Shown: in pieces, positions 47,049 through 56,640 of the stretch
Numbering within the stretch: position 1 is the stretch's first letter
Layout of the letters: each line of letters starts with the position of its first letter
Source: Cyclobacteriaceae bacterium
Lineage (GTDB): Bacteria > Bacteroidota > Bacteroidia > Cytophagales > Cyclobacteriaceae
Reading direction: 5' to 3'
Assembly (NCBI GenBank): GCA_019694875.1
Contig: JAIBBC010000001.1
Coordinates: forward strand, 496,001 to 560,000
Length of the DNA stretch: 64,000 nt
The notes under the pieces: model-generated
The model's input: only the letters and a program-made list of their open reading frames with translations
The model's database searches: none
Told to the model about the DNA's origin: nothing
Position numbers and translations under genes: made by a program

Positions 47049-48274
47049 GAAAGACATTAACATTGGGTTTATTCGGTTTCGGATGTGTAGGCCAGGGATT
47101 GTACCATGTGCTGGAAGAAACCCACGGATTGAAAGCCACAATCAAGAAGATTGTCGTAAAGAATAAAGAAAAGCAGCGCCCGCTCAGTAAAAACCTTTTT
47201 ACATTCGATAAGGAGGCTGTATTGAACGATCCGGAAATTGACGTGGTCGTTGAATTGATTGACGATGCGAATGCCGCGTTTGAAATTCTAAAAACCGCAT
47301 TGAAAAATGGCAAGCACGTGGTTACCGCAACCAAGAAAATGATTGCCGAACACTTGGAAGAAATCTTCTACCTGCAGCAACAATACGATCGCTCGGTTTT
47401 ATATGAAGGCGCTGTTTGCGGAAGTATCCCGATTCTCCGCAACCTCGAAGAATATTATGACAATGACCTGTTAACCGGAATCGAAGGAATCTTCAATGGT
47501 TCGACCAATTACATCCTCACCAAAGTATTTGAAGAAAAGAAAGGGTATGCAGAAGCATTGAAGCAGGCACAAGATCTCGGTTTTGCAGAATCCGACCCGC
47601 GACTCGATGTTCAGGCGTTCGATCCGAAGTTCAAGCTTACCATTGCCATCGCGCACGCGTTCGGTGTGTTTGTAAAACCGGAAGACATCATTAACATCGG
47701 TATCGATAAAATATCCGATCTCGATTTGAAGTTTGCACGCGAAAAAGGGTACGCGATTAAATTAATTGCGCGTGCCATCCGCGTTGACGGAAAGATTTAC
47801 GGGCTCGTTGCGCCTCAGTTCGTGGAGGCTGAAAATCCGTTGAGCAATATTCGTCTGGAATACAATGCGGTTCAGTTGCAGGGCGCTTTCGCGGATAAAC
47901 AATTATTTGTAGGGAAAGGCGCTGGAAGTTACCCGACCGGTTCAGCCGTGCTCTCCGACATTTCCGCACTTACATACGATTATCGCTACGAATACAAAAA
48001 GACACACCAGCTTCCGCGTAACGAATTCTCGAATGACTGGTCGATTGAAACCTTCGTGCGTTTTACGCAAGGTGAAAAAGTATCGATCCGCGATTTTGAA
48101 AAGTTTGAAGCCGGTTATGCAGCCAACGGACAGCAATACATGGTTGGCCAGACAGAGTTTTCGAAACTGAAGGAATGGGCACAGAATGAGAACATCGGAA
48201 TCATTCTGGCACCACAGGCCACGTTTAAAGCAGCACAACCTGCCGCTGTTTCAGAATTACTGCACACAGTCTGA
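47045..48274 (+). CDS. hom: Homoserine dehydrogenase
   Basis: A 409-residue protein. The N-terminal Rossmann motif is LGLFGFGCVGQGLY, VVELIDDANAAFEIL and VTATKKMIAEH continue the fold, and the catalytic block YEGAVCGSIPILRNLEEYY with GIFNGSTNYILTKV is intact. The residues after about 320 are shorter and less conserved than a typical regulatory ACT domain. It makes homoserine from aspartate semialdehyde, the precursor of metX's substrate. It is last in the SAM-controlled operon (ATGA overlap with metX); threonine control may lie with another copy elsewhere. Confidence 0.92.
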   Translation: MRKTLTLGLFGFGCVGQGLYHVLEETHGLKATIKKIVVKNKEKQRPLSKNLFTFDKEAVLNDPEIDVVVELIDDANAAFEILKTALKNGKHVVTATKKMIAEHLEEIFYLQQQYDRSVLYEGAVCGSIPILRNLEEYYDNDLLTGIEGIFNGSTNYILTKVFEEKKGYAEALKQAQDLGFAESDPRLDVQAFDPKFKLTIAIAHAFGVFVKPEDIINIGIDKISDLDLKFAREKGYAIKLIARAIRVDGKIYGLVAPQFVEAENPLSNIRLEYNAVQLQGAFADKQLFVGKGAGSYPTGSAVLSDISALTYDYRYEYKKTHQLPRNEFSNDWSIETFVRFTQGEKVSIRDFEKFEAGYAANGQQYMVGQTEFSKLKEWAQNENIGIILAPQATFKAAQPAAVSELLHTV

Positions 48275-48280
48275 ACGCTG

Positions 48281-48312
48281 TTTGGGTTCAATGTTAATTC
48301 ATGATAGCTTTG
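48281..48312 (+). promoter_or_regulatory. Promoter of the arginase-fold gene
   Basis: TTTG at 48281-48284, a 20-base spacer, then TAGCTTTG at 48305-48312. It lies about 14 bases upstream of the ATG at 48326 and separates this gene from the methionine operon. Confidence 0.7.
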
Positions 48313-48325
48313 TATAAAGGCTGTC

Positions 48326-49486
48326 ATGGATTTAACCATTTTATTTTCCCCCATTGACGAGAGTGTTTACGCAAACATCACCTCGCACGCATCGTTCTAC
48401 AAAAGCATCCGTATATTCGGTGACAAAATGCCCGCCTATAAGGATGCTCACATTGCAATCTTTGGTGTCAAAGAATCACGTGGCAGTGATAATAATTCCG
48501 GTGCTTCACACGGCCCGGATGAAATCCGGAAAAAACTTTATCAGCTTAAAAAAGGAAACGGCAGCTATCGCATCGTTGACCTGGGTAACCTGAATCCCGG
48601 CCACGATCTGGATGAAACGTATGTCCGCGTAAGCGAAGTTTGCCGGATACTGCTTGAGAACAATGTCCTTCCGGTTATCATCGGGGGCACCCATGATCTG
48701 GACTATGGCCAATACTCCGGTTATGAAACCATGAGCAAGCTTGTAAGCCTTCTGAACATTGATGCTTTTCTCGATCTGAAGGATAAAAAAGATTCGGCAG
48801 CCAATCAGCAACACATTCATAAGATACTGCTGCACGAGCCGAATTATCTGTTCAGCTATACTCATCTTGCCTATCAAAGTTACCTGATCGATCCATCGCA
48901 TACAGCAGTGTTGGAGAAGTTGTATTTCGAAGCATTCCGCATCGGACAGATGCGAACCAGCTTACAAGAAATGGAACCAGTGATCCGCAATGCCGACATG
49001 CTTTCGTTCGACATTACTTCAATCCGTGCATCCGATGCTCCGGGTAACGCCAATGCGCAGCCATTCGGACTAACGGGAGAAGAGGCGTGTCAGATCTGCT
49101 GGTATGCCGGGCAAAACGAAAAGCTCAGCTCCATCGGGTTTTATGAATACAATCCTGAGTTTGACGATGCGCATAAAAAAACTGCCTCCGTTATCAGCAC
49201 GATGATCTGGTATTTTATTGAAGGATACTATCATCGCAAGAACGAACAGAATTTTAAAAGCAACGATTTTCTCAAGTACGTTGCTGCGCTTCATGCCGAG
49301 CCAGAAACTATTACATTTTATAAAAGCAAGTTCAGCGAAAAATGGTGGATGGAAGTGCCTTATCCGGCCGGCCGTGAACGTTACTCCCGTAACAGCATCG
49401 TTCCCTGCAGCTACAACGATTATCAGCTCGCCACCAAAGGTGAAGTACCTGAACGATACATTACCACACTGGCCAAACTGATGTAA
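48326..49486 (+). CDS. Arginase/formimidoylglutamase-fold protein lacking metal ligands
   Basis: A 386-residue protein of the ureohydrolase fold. GGTHD (120-124, H123) keeps the first His ligand. The usual DAHxD appears as DAFLD (146-150, His replaced by Phe148), and the usual SxDxD appears as SFDIT (227-231), so a His and an Asp of the manganese site are gone. The same changes occur, as far as I know, in the Bacteroidota group annotated formimidoylglutamase. Catalysis by the standard binuclear mechanism is therefore doubtful; a regulatory or different activity is possible. It has its own promoter. Confidence 0.85.
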   Translation: MDLTILFSPIDESVYANITSHASFYKSIRIFGDKMPAYKDAHIAIFGVKESRGSDNNSGASHGPDEIRKKLYQLKKGNGSYRIVDLGNLNPGHDLDETYVRVSEVCRILLENNVLPVIIGGTHDLDYGQYSGYETMSKLVSLLNIDAFLDLKDKKDSAANQQHIHKILLHEPNYLFSYTHLAYQSYLIDPSHTAVLEKLYFEAFRIGQMRTSLQEMEPVIRNADMLSFDITSIRASDAPGNANAQPFGLTGEEACQICWYAGQNEKLSSIGFYEYNPEFDDAHKKTASVISTMIWYFIEGYYHRKNEQNFKSNDFLKYVAALHAEPETITFYKSKFSEKWWMEVPYPAGRERYSRNSIVPCSYNDYQLATKGEVPERYITTLAKLM

Positions 49487-49550
49487 AAAATTCATGCGCT
49501 GCGCGGCATGAACAAAAGATTGTACTATCTTACTTGAGGTTTATAGTTAC

Positions 49551-51380
49551 ATGAAGCGCACCCTCCCGGTCATAATCCTGTTGACTTGCTCTTTAATTGC
49601 CGCTGTTGGTCAATCGTCAGCGGGCAAACTTACGTGGGCTGAAGCGCAAAAGACCAAAAAGGCCACATTGTACATTTATTGGTATGAATCGCGGCCCTTC
49701 ATATACCGGAACGAAAACGGGCAAATGGAAGGCATTGAGCAGGAAATTCTTACGGGTTTCAAGGACTACGTAAAAGAAAAATACCACGTTGATGTAACGC
49801 TGCAATGGAAAGAAACCCAGAATTTCGAAAACACTTACTTAACTGTTTGCAACGAACAACTTCCGGGAGCGTTTGGGGTTTCGGCTTTTTCGATCACACA
49901 AAAGCGCAAGGAGCGTGTTAAGTTCACTTTGCCGTACATGCCCGATATATCGGTGGTGATTTCGAGCAAGAACATTCCCATCGTGCAAAACGGAGAAGAA
50001 TTCGATAAAATATTTTCGGGCCTTGAAGCGATTACCATCAAGGGAACTACATACGAAGAAGACCTTCACAAGCTGAAAGCCGAACGCGGTATAGATTTTA
50101 AAATGCGGTACGTTCCCAGCTACCAGAACATTCTCGCCACGATATCGGGTTCAGAAAATGCATTTGGTGTAATCGACCTGCCAACCTATATGGTCGATCT
50201 GAATAAAAATGCGGGCATGTCGGTGAACCGCCAGAACATAGTTCCGTTCAAGCGCGAAGGGCTTGCGTTTATCACTCCGCTCAACAGCGACTGGGGCCAG
50301 CCGGTAGATGAGTATTTGAGTGGTGGAAAATTTCAGCTTACCATCGACCCGATTATGGGTAAATATCTGGATCATTCCGTGTACAATTTCATGGAAGATC
50401 TTGCTAATGCGGCCGATAACGAGGTAATGCTGCTCACATTCGAAAAAGAAATTCAGCATCGGGACCAACAGGGAAAAAGTGAGCAGATTTTGCGTGAGAG
50501 CATTTTCAGAAATATCCTCACAGCCAGCATCACAGTCGTTCTCATATTCCTGGTGATCATATTCCTGCTGTACAGAAAGCAAAACAAAATCAACCAGCAA
50601 CTCACGAATCAGAAAAAAGAAATTGAAGATCAGCGAATAAATATTGAGAATCAGAACGCACAGCTGGAAAGGCGCAATGAACAATTGTCGCACCTGAATG
50701 AAGAAAAAAATAACCTGATTAAAATTCTGGCGCACGATTTACGCACGCCCATTAACCAGGTGCAGGGACTGGCGCAGCTGTTACTGATTGAAAATCCCAC
50801 CTTCGGTGCTGAACAAAAAGACTCGATCAATCGCATTATCGATTCTTCCATCCGGTTAAACACGATGATCGGTAAAATTCTGGATGTTGATGCCATTGAG
50901 GGAAACCGGATCAACATGCAACTCGAAGCGATTGACATGAACGTGCTTACAAAGCGAGTGGTGAGCAGCTTTGAGCGAATTGCAGCAAAAAAAGATATTC
51001 AGTTGACTTTCACATCAGCGTCCGGTCCGATGGTGGTGAAAGGCGATATGCTTTACATGACCGAGATCATTGAAAATCTTATCTCGAACGCCATCAAATT
51101 TTCCGAGTGGAATAAGAAGGTGATGATCGCGCTCGGGGCCTGTGATGTAAATGTGCAGTTAAAAGTTCAGGACGAGGGTCCCGGATTAACGGAAGAAGAC
51201 AAACAGAAAATCTTTCAAAAGTTTCAGCGGTTAAGCGCCCGGCCCACTGCGGGCGAGTATTCAACCGGGCTTGGACTGTCGATCGTAAAGAAATATACCG
51301 AGCTGATGAACGGTCAGATCCGGTACGAGTCAACGGAAGGTGTGGGAACATCCTTTTACCTCGAGTTCCCAAAAGTTTAA
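49551..51380 (+). CDS. Histidine kinase with periplasmic solute-binding sensor domain
   Basis: A 609-residue sensor. Signal peptide about 1-24; a type II periplasmic-binding-protein domain of the SBP_bac_3 kind about 35-290 (IYWYESRPFIYRNENGQMEGIEQEILTGF pattern, then GTTYEEDLHKLKAERG). One transmembrane helix (about 322-344), a coiled coil, then HisKA with LAHDLRTP (H395) and HATPase with ENLISNAIKFS, DEGPGL and TGLGLSIVKK. It probably senses an amino-acid-like ligand in the periplasm. No response regulator gene is adjacent, so the partner is unknown. Confidence 0.93.
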   Translation: MKRTLPVIILLTCSLIAAVGQSSAGKLTWAEAQKTKKATLYIYWYESRPFIYRNENGQMEGIEQEILTGFKDYVKEKYHVDVTLQWKETQNFENTYLTVCNEQLPGAFGVSAFSITQKRKERVKFTLPYMPDISVVISSKNIPIVQNGEEFDKIFSGLEAITIKGTTYEEDLHKLKAERGIDFKMRYVPSYQNILATISGSENAFGVIDLPTYMVDLNKNAGMSVNRQNIVPFKREGLAFITPLNSDWGQPVDEYLSGGKFQLTIDPIMGKYLDHSVYNFMEDLANAADNEVMLLTFEKEIQHRDQQGKSEQILRESIFRNILTASITVVLIFLVIIFLLYRKQNKINQQLTNQKKEIEDQRINIENQNAQLERRNEQLSHLNEEKNNLIKILAHDLRTPINQVQGLAQLLLIENPTFGAEQKDSINRIIDSSIRLNTMIGKILDVDAIEGNRINMQLEAIDMNVLTKRVVSSFERIAAKKDIQLTFTSASGPMVVKGDMLYMTEIIENLISNAIKFSEWNKKVMIALGACDVNVQLKVQDEGPGLTEEDKQKIFQKFQRLSARPTAGEYSTGLGLSIVKKYTELMNGQIRYESTEGVGTSFYLEFPKV

Positions 51381-51435
51381 CAAATCACCCTTTTGCAGGG
51401 ATGAAAAATTGCGCAGGAATCTGCAAACTTGTTCC

Positions 51436-51828
51436 ATGAACACAAATTCCACGCGTACCGCGTTAGCGATTGTTCGCATCGCAGCCGCAGGCAACATGCT
51501 GATTCACGGCATTTCACGAACTGTAACCGGGGGCGTAGCAGGTTTTGATGAATATCTCACATCGCTTGGCTTTCCACCTTATTCAGCATTCGTCATTACA
51601 GCGTTCGAGTTGATTGCTGCGGTACTCATTATTCTCAATCGCTGGACGAGCATTCTTTCCATTTTCTTTTGTGTCGAATTGATTATGGGAATCATTCTTG
51701 TTCATGGTCCGGAAGGATGGTTTGTTGTGGGCCACGGAAGAAACGGATCGGAGTACAGCGTTCTGTTGCTTGTGTGTTTTGCCAGCGCGATCATCGCGTA
51801 CTGGCCAAAAAAAGAAGGACAGAAATAA
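51436..51828 (+). CDS. DoxX-family membrane protein
   Basis: A 130-residue inner-membrane protein with four hydrophobic segments. The start is ATG 51436; an in-frame earlier start overlaps the kinase gene and gives a Lys/Arg-rich tail without sense. RIAAAGNMLIHGISRTVTGG near the N-terminus and FITAFELIAAVLIILNRWT in the middle fit the DoxX pattern. DoxX proteins are linked to redox or thiol metabolism in several bacteria; here no partner is evident. Confidence 0.75.
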   Translation: MNTNSTRTALAIVRIAAAGNMLIHGISRTVTGGVAGFDEYLTSLGFPPYSAFVITAFELIAAVLIILNRWTSILSIFFCVELIMGIILVHGPEGWFVVGHGRNGSEYSVLLLVCFASAIIAYWPKKEGQK

Positions 51829-51859
51829 CTTCTGCCCTTCACTACCCAACCTGCCGAAA

Positions 51860-52504
51860 CTATTTCAACTCAATCTTGTTGCCGAGTGTGAGCGTGGCAA
51901 AGTCAAGTTTTGCATAGAAGTATTCATCATCGCGATAATCATACTTACCGTTGTGATTGTTATCCCTTTGAAACTTTACCAATGCGAAGTTTTGTTTTTC
52001 AAAAATCTGTATTGACAGAACATTTTCGTTTTTTGTTGACAGGCATCTTAACTTCTGCCCGAGGTTGTCAGTCACATACAAAATATCCGGATCATTTTCA
52101 TCAATTCGACCGTTTCGGTTATAATCGACATCCTTCACGCGAAGGATCACGCACTTTTTGGTTCGATTTGTTCCCTGGAGGTGATCATGGACCGATTTCG
52201 TGTAATAAAATGGAATTCGGAAGTCCATGATATACGTGTCCTTTTTGAAAAGGATTTTGCTACTGTCGCTCTGAACGTTGTAGAAAATGAGGTTCGCATA
52301 ATAGTGACCTAAAATAGCCAGCTTATTGGATGAGAAGACTGACACATCATATTGAACCGGTATTAAAAAACTGCTTGCACTGTCAAGAATAATTGGGTTG
52401 TCCAGATATGGCGTTTTGCTGCTTTGGGCGTGAAGATGGTTCACACAAAACAAACTTATCACCAGCAAACTGCCGGTGATAAGTTCTTTAAAAGTTGATT
52501 TCAT
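51860..52504 (-). CDS. Exported protein with two EF-hand-like loops
   Basis: A 214-residue secreted protein (signal peptide ending HAQ near residue 27). No family is recognised in the N-terminal part. Near residue 130 DYNRNGRIDEND and near 190 DNNHNGKYDYRD have the Asp-x-Asn-x-Asn-Gly spacing of calcium-binding EF-hand or dockerin loops. Its ATG shares one base with the stop of the VWA gene (TAATG); an ATG three codons earlier overlaps by 10 bases. Translation is coupled to the VWA gene, and both bind divalent metals, so joint function is plausible. Confidence 0.75.
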   Translation of the reverse strand: MKSTFKELITGSLLVISLFCVNHLHAQSSKTPYLDNPIILDSASSFLIPVQYDVSVFSSNKLAILGHYYANLIFYNVQSDSSKILFKKDTYIMDFRIPFYYTKSVHDHLQGTNRTKKCVILRVKDVDYNRNGRIDENDPDILYVTDNLGQKLRCLSTKNENVLSIQIFEKQNFALVKFQRDNNHNGKYDYRDDEYFYAKLDFATLTLGNKIELK

Positions 52505-53703
52505 TACTCCCATGTCAGGTTTTTGGTTTTTGCTTTTGCCTTGATGGAATTGATCAGGGCTGCGTCAAGCATTTTATCCTGATCTGCCTTGGGTGTGTTC
52601 TTCGCGATGTACTCCTGACGCTGCTTGTTTACCGACTGGATTTCTGACTGAATCTTCGCGCGTTCAGCCGACTTCTCTTTTACGTATGCCTTGCGTTTCT
52701 CAACACTCATTCCCCTCATCTCACTTGGAAGCTCGTCATCCTTCGCTTTGCTAATCACCTCCTCGTTTTCCTTTGAGGCATCTACGAGATCCCAGCCCGA
52801 GTTCATGTAACCAGAAGAACTTTTAGATACCGCGCGTTCTGCCGTATTAGCAGCACCATAACTAGCAGCGTTTTTATCCTGAACTTCCTGAAGCTCCTTC
52901 CTTTTATATCCCGAAGAACCATAATACACATACGTCTTATTCAGCTGATCATTCAGTTGCGAAATTCGATCATCGTACGGAGTAGGGATGTAAACCGTTT
53001 TGCTGTTTTGTTCGATACTCATAAATGTTCCGCCACCAATGTCGGCACCATCTTTCCAGTTCGAATTCAGGCCTTCATTAAAATCTCCGCAATAAATTGT
53101 GTTCACGATCACTCCTTTTTCTTTTGCCAGGGCACACGCTTCACGATACGAAACCGATCCTTGCGTAAACGGCTCGTTACCGGCAATGAAAATCATTTTC
53201 AAATCGGCATTGGAGTTCGACCAGTCGAGCTGATTCAATGACGTGCGGATCACATGGCCGCAGAATTCACTTCCGCCATTGGTGCGAAGTGCAAACAGCT
53301 TTTCAGAGATCAGGTCTAGGTCGTTTGTTAACGTACTCACCTGGCGGATGTATCCTTCCGAAGAGGGCAGCCCGTCATTTCCATATTCATACAGCGCAAT
53401 CTTGATTTTCGGTTTCGAGCCATCACCGCATTTTGCAGCCGACAGCTCGTTTACAATTTTCCACAGCTGCGATTTAGCCTGATCGATTAGTCCGTCCATG
53501 CTGTTGCTGGTATCCAGCAATAGCGCAAGCATAATGGTTTGATCTTTTTCACGGGGAGTTTCAGTGCGTTTGGCTGCAAAGGCCATTTGCGTACCCAGCA
53601 TAAATACTGAGATCAGAAAAACCGAAGCCGCGTATCGTGAGATACGGTTACTGAGATTTGTCGATGTTTTCGCAAAGACAACAAGGTTGGGAAGCGTTTT
53701 CAT
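52504..53703 (-). CDS. Exported von Willebrand A domain protein
   Basis: A 399-residue protein with a signal anchor (about 24-44). Residues about 55-240 are a VWA domain: LLLDTSNSMDG is the MIDAS DxSxS motif (second residue pattern D-T-S-N-S), SSEGYIRQVSTLTNDLDL and MIFIAGNEPFTQGS continue the fold with the third MIDAS Asp replaced by Asn. The C-terminal 150 residues are helical and Lys/Glu-rich (a likely coiled coil, EMRGMSVEKRKAYVKEKSAERAK). It is followed by the EF-hand protein. A role in envelope adhesion or assembly is inferred only. Confidence 0.85.
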   Translation of the reverse strand: MKTLPNLVVFAKTSTNLSNRISRYAASVFLISVFMLGTQMAFAAKRTETPREKDQTIMLALLLDTSNSMDGLIDQAKSQLWKIVNELSAAKCGDGSKPKIKIALYEYGNDGLPSSEGYIRQVSTLTNDLDLISEKLFALRTNGGSEFCGHVIRTSLNQLDWSNSNADLKMIFIAGNEPFTQGSVSYREACALAKEKGVIVNTIYCGDFNEGLNSNWKDGADIGGGTFMSIEQNSKTVYIPTPYDDRISQLNDQLNKTYVYYGSSGYKRKELQEVQDKNAASYGAANTAERAVSKSSSGYMNSGWDLVDASKENEEVISKAKDDELPSEMRGMSVEKRKAYVKEKSAERAKIQSEIQSVNKQRQEYIAKNTPKADQDKMLDAALINSIKAKAKTKNLTWE

Positions 53704-53876
53704 AGCATTAATGTTTTGGTAAATTTTACGCGAAAACTTTCCCCGGGGTATCCATACTTAGTGAGCAAAGACCTGCACTGGGTAAAAGTAAGCCGGCACT
53801 TAGCGAAGCCTGCTTTCCAGCCTTTTTCTTCGAAAACACGTTAAATTTAAAGTATTAACTTTCCGGAATTCACGCC

Positions 53877-55901
53877 ATGAGCGCACGTTTAGGAACATAT
53901 TGTCTGGTTGTTTTTGCCTTGCTGCTGCCGGGTGCCGCATTGGCCCAGGAAAATGCTGCGAAGAAATCAATGAGCCGTTCGAAGGATTCCTACAGCGATA
54001 TCAAAGCACGCGCGAATACGCGCGACATCGAGCGATTGCTGAAAGAAGCGGATAAACTAAAAAGCAAAGACCCCGGGGCTGCGTTGGAAAACATCCGCGA
54101 AGCGCTCGCCATGAGTATTGTAAACGAAGATATTTTTAATGAGGGCCGGAGTTACTTATTGCTTGGGGAGGTTAACGAAGGAATTCAGGAATGGAAACTT
54201 GCCCTTGATAACTATACACGCGCATATCAGAAATTTTCGCAGGGTGACGCAAACGATGAACGAAAAGAAAAACAGATTCTCAGCTTCACACCGGCTGTAG
54301 GCAGTCTGGAAGAACTCCGGCATGCAATCACAGGTCTCGCAAATGCAAACTTCCGTCTCGGCCAGTATGATGAAGCCCTCAATTATTATCGTGAATTACT
54401 TACAAAAAATCTCTCTCCGGAAGAAACGGCCGAATGCCAGCTGGCGATATCGGAAATTTACTACGCGCAGGGTAACTACACAGAGGCTCTTAAATCGGTC
54501 GGGGCAATTGAATACAGTCCGAAAAAAATGGACGCGTCACTTTCGATTCGCATTCAAAATCAGAAAGCGAGAATTTACGCCCAGCAGAATCAGTTCGATA
54601 AAACGCAGGAGCTCTATTCCAACTCGCTTCAGAATCAGCGGGCTTTGGGCGCACCTGCCGCTTCCAGTGGTTTTGTAAATGCTTCCACGCAGGAGGCTAA
54701 AGAAGACATCGCCTCTGTTTTGAAGGATCAGGGAAAACTTGATGAGGAAATCAATCTGCGCAGGCAGGCCATCGAATACAATCTTGAAACCAACAATCTT
54801 TCGGAGGTGACGCGCGACAAAGTTGCCATCAGTAACACGTTTGCTGAAAAGGGTGAAATTCCGGAAGCTCTTAAAGAAGCAAAAGAAGCTGCATCCATCG
54901 CAGATACAATCGATAATCCGCAGGCACAGGCAAATGCATACCTCGCACTGGCGGACCTGTACGCAAAAAACAACCGGGCGAATCAGGCGCTATCCACATA
55001 CAAAAAATATAGTCAGGCGGTTGCACGAAATGAAAAGCAGCACGAAATCAGGCTTACCGACCGTTCGGAACTAATCAAACAGCAACAGGATATCGAAGAG
55101 CTTTCCAAAACTGTATCGATTGGTCAGCGTGAAGAAAAAATTCAAAATCAAACCGTATTCCGGCAGCAGCTTATCATTTACGGACTGATTCTGATCATTC
55201 TGACTGTTGCTGTAGCGGCATATTTTATTTACCGCAGTGCACAGGCAAGTAAAACTGCCAATCAACTGCTTGCGCTGAAATCGCTGAGAAGCCAAATGAA
55301 TCCTCACTTCATCTTTAATGCATTGAATTCAGTAAATCATTTTGTAGCACAGCAGGATGAACGCACGGCAAACAAATTCCTGTCGGAATTTTCACAACTC
55401 ATGAGGCTGGTTTTGGAGAATTCTCAGGAAGATTTCATTCCGCTGTACAAAGAGCAGGAAATTCTTTCGCTGTATTTGAAGCTTGAGCATTACCGTTTCC
55501 GCGACAAGTTCGATTATGAGATCCACATAGATGATACTGTAAGCACGGAAACGATCGAAGTCCCGCCTATGCTTATCCAGCCGTACATCGAAAACGCGGT
55601 GTGGCATGGACTACGTTACAAAGAAACCAAAGGAAAGCTGCAACTGGATATATTAAACCAAAACGGTTTCCTGGTTGTATCCATAAAAGATGATGGCATC
55701 GGCCGGAAGAAATCGGCTGAATTAAAAACAGCGAATCAGAAAAAGCATAATTCCACAGGCTTGAAAAATATCCAAGAGAGGCTTCACATTATCAATAAAG
55801 TTTACAAAACACACTACCGCGTTGAAATTTCCGACCTCAACGACTCCGGTGGAACTCACGTGCGCATCTACATTCCAATAACCAAAACCCTGGCAGCATG
55901 A
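53877..55901 (+). CDS. TPR sensor histidine kinase, LytS type
   Basis: A 674-residue kinase with a signal peptide (about 1-24), a periplasmic TPR array (about 40-400), a transmembrane helix (about 430-450), and a LytS-type kinase core: LRSQMNPHFIFNALNSVNHF with phospho-His H477, then LYLKLEHYRFRDKF, PPMLIQPYIENAVWHGL and DDGIGRKKS for ATP binding. The response regulator gene follows with a 4-bp overlap (ATGA-type), so the two form a two-component pair. The TPR array suggests that a protein or peptide is sensed. Confidence 0.94.
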   Translation: MSARLGTYCLVVFALLLPGAALAQENAAKKSMSRSKDSYSDIKARANTRDIERLLKEADKLKSKDPGAALENIREALAMSIVNEDIFNEGRSYLLLGEVNEGIQEWKLALDNYTRAYQKFSQGDANDERKEKQILSFTPAVGSLEELRHAITGLANANFRLGQYDEALNYYRELLTKNLSPEETAECQLAISEIYYAQGNYTEALKSVGAIEYSPKKMDASLSIRIQNQKARIYAQQNQFDKTQELYSNSLQNQRALGAPAASSGFVNASTQEAKEDIASVLKDQGKLDEEINLRRQAIEYNLETNNLSEVTRDKVAISNTFAEKGEIPEALKEAKEAASIADTIDNPQAQANAYLALADLYAKNNRANQALSTYKKYSQAVARNEKQHEIRLTDRSELIKQQQDIEELSKTVSIGQREEKIQNQTVFRQQLIIYGLILIILTVAVAAYFIYRSAQASKTANQLLALKSLRSQMNPHFIFNALNSVNHFVAQQDERTANKFLSEFSQLMRLVLENSQEDFIPLYKEQEILSLYLKLEHYRFRDKFDYEIHIDDTVSTETIEVPPMLIQPYIENAVWHGLRYKETKGKLQLDILNQNGFLVVSIKDDGIGRKKSAELKTANQKKHNSTGLKNIQERLHIINKVYKTHYRVEISDLNDSGGTHVRIYIPITKTLAA

Positions 55902-56638
55902 TAAAAGCTGTAATTATTGATGACGAAAAAGACAGCCGTGACATTCTGGCGAATTATCTTAAAAAATACTGTCCGGATGTTACTGTATGCGGTTTTGGTG
56001 AATCGGTCGCTACGGGTTTGGAGGCAATTAATACACATAAGCCCGACTTGATTTTTCTTGACATCGAAATGCCGTATGGAAACGGATTCGATCTGCTTGA
56101 CAAAGCGGGAGATATCAATTTCGAAACAATCTTTGTTACTGCATTTGACAATTACGCGATCCAGGCGCTGAACCAAAGCGCAGCCTACTACCTGTTAAAG
56201 CCCATTTCAATTGATGAGTTGATCAAAGCTGTTGATAAAATCCGCAAAGAGCGAAGCGAAGAAAATTATACGCGGCATGCACAGGTTTTGCTCGACAACA
56301 TGCGCACCGGTGGCCAACAGAAAATTATGCTGCCGACTATGGAAGGGTTCGAAATTGTTACCATCAGTTCGATTTTGTATTGCGAAGCAGCCGACAACTT
56401 TACAAAATTCTACTTTGAAACAGGCCAGCCTTTATTGATCTGCAGGACACTGAAATACTTCGAAGATATTTTAAAAGACCATCGGTTCGTTCGGATTCAT
56501 CGCTCTTATCTGATTAATCCTGATTATGTAATCCGGTACTCAAAAGGAAAAGGAGGTTCGGTTACCATGAAGAATAATCAGGAACTGGAGATCTCGCCCA
56601 ACAAAAAAGAAGAGTTTTTGTCGCTGTTTGAGCGCTGA
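55898..56638 (+). CDS. LytTR-family response regulator
   Basis: A 246-residue regulator. The receiver (1-120) has the acidic pair DDE (8-10), the phospho-acceptor D55 in LIFLDIEMP, Thr/Ala in VTAFD and Lys in YLLKPI. The LytTR DNA-binding domain follows (about 140-246: ILYCEAADNFTKFYF, then RIHRSYLINPDYVI). It overlaps the kinase gene by 4 bp and is convergent with the anti-sigma/protease gene, 2 bp away. Confidence 0.95.
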   Translation: MIKAVIIDDEKDSRDILANYLKKYCPDVTVCGFGESVATGLEAINTHKPDLIFLDIEMPYGNGFDLLDKAGDINFETIFVTAFDNYAIQALNQSAAYYLLKPISIDELIKAVDKIRKERSEENYTRHAQVLLDNMRTGGQQKIMLPTMEGFEIVTISSILYCEAADNFTKFYFETGQPLLICRTLKYFEDILKDHRFVRIHRSYLINPDYVIRYSKGKGGSVTMKNNQELEISPNKKEEFLSLFER

Positions 56639-56640
56639 TC

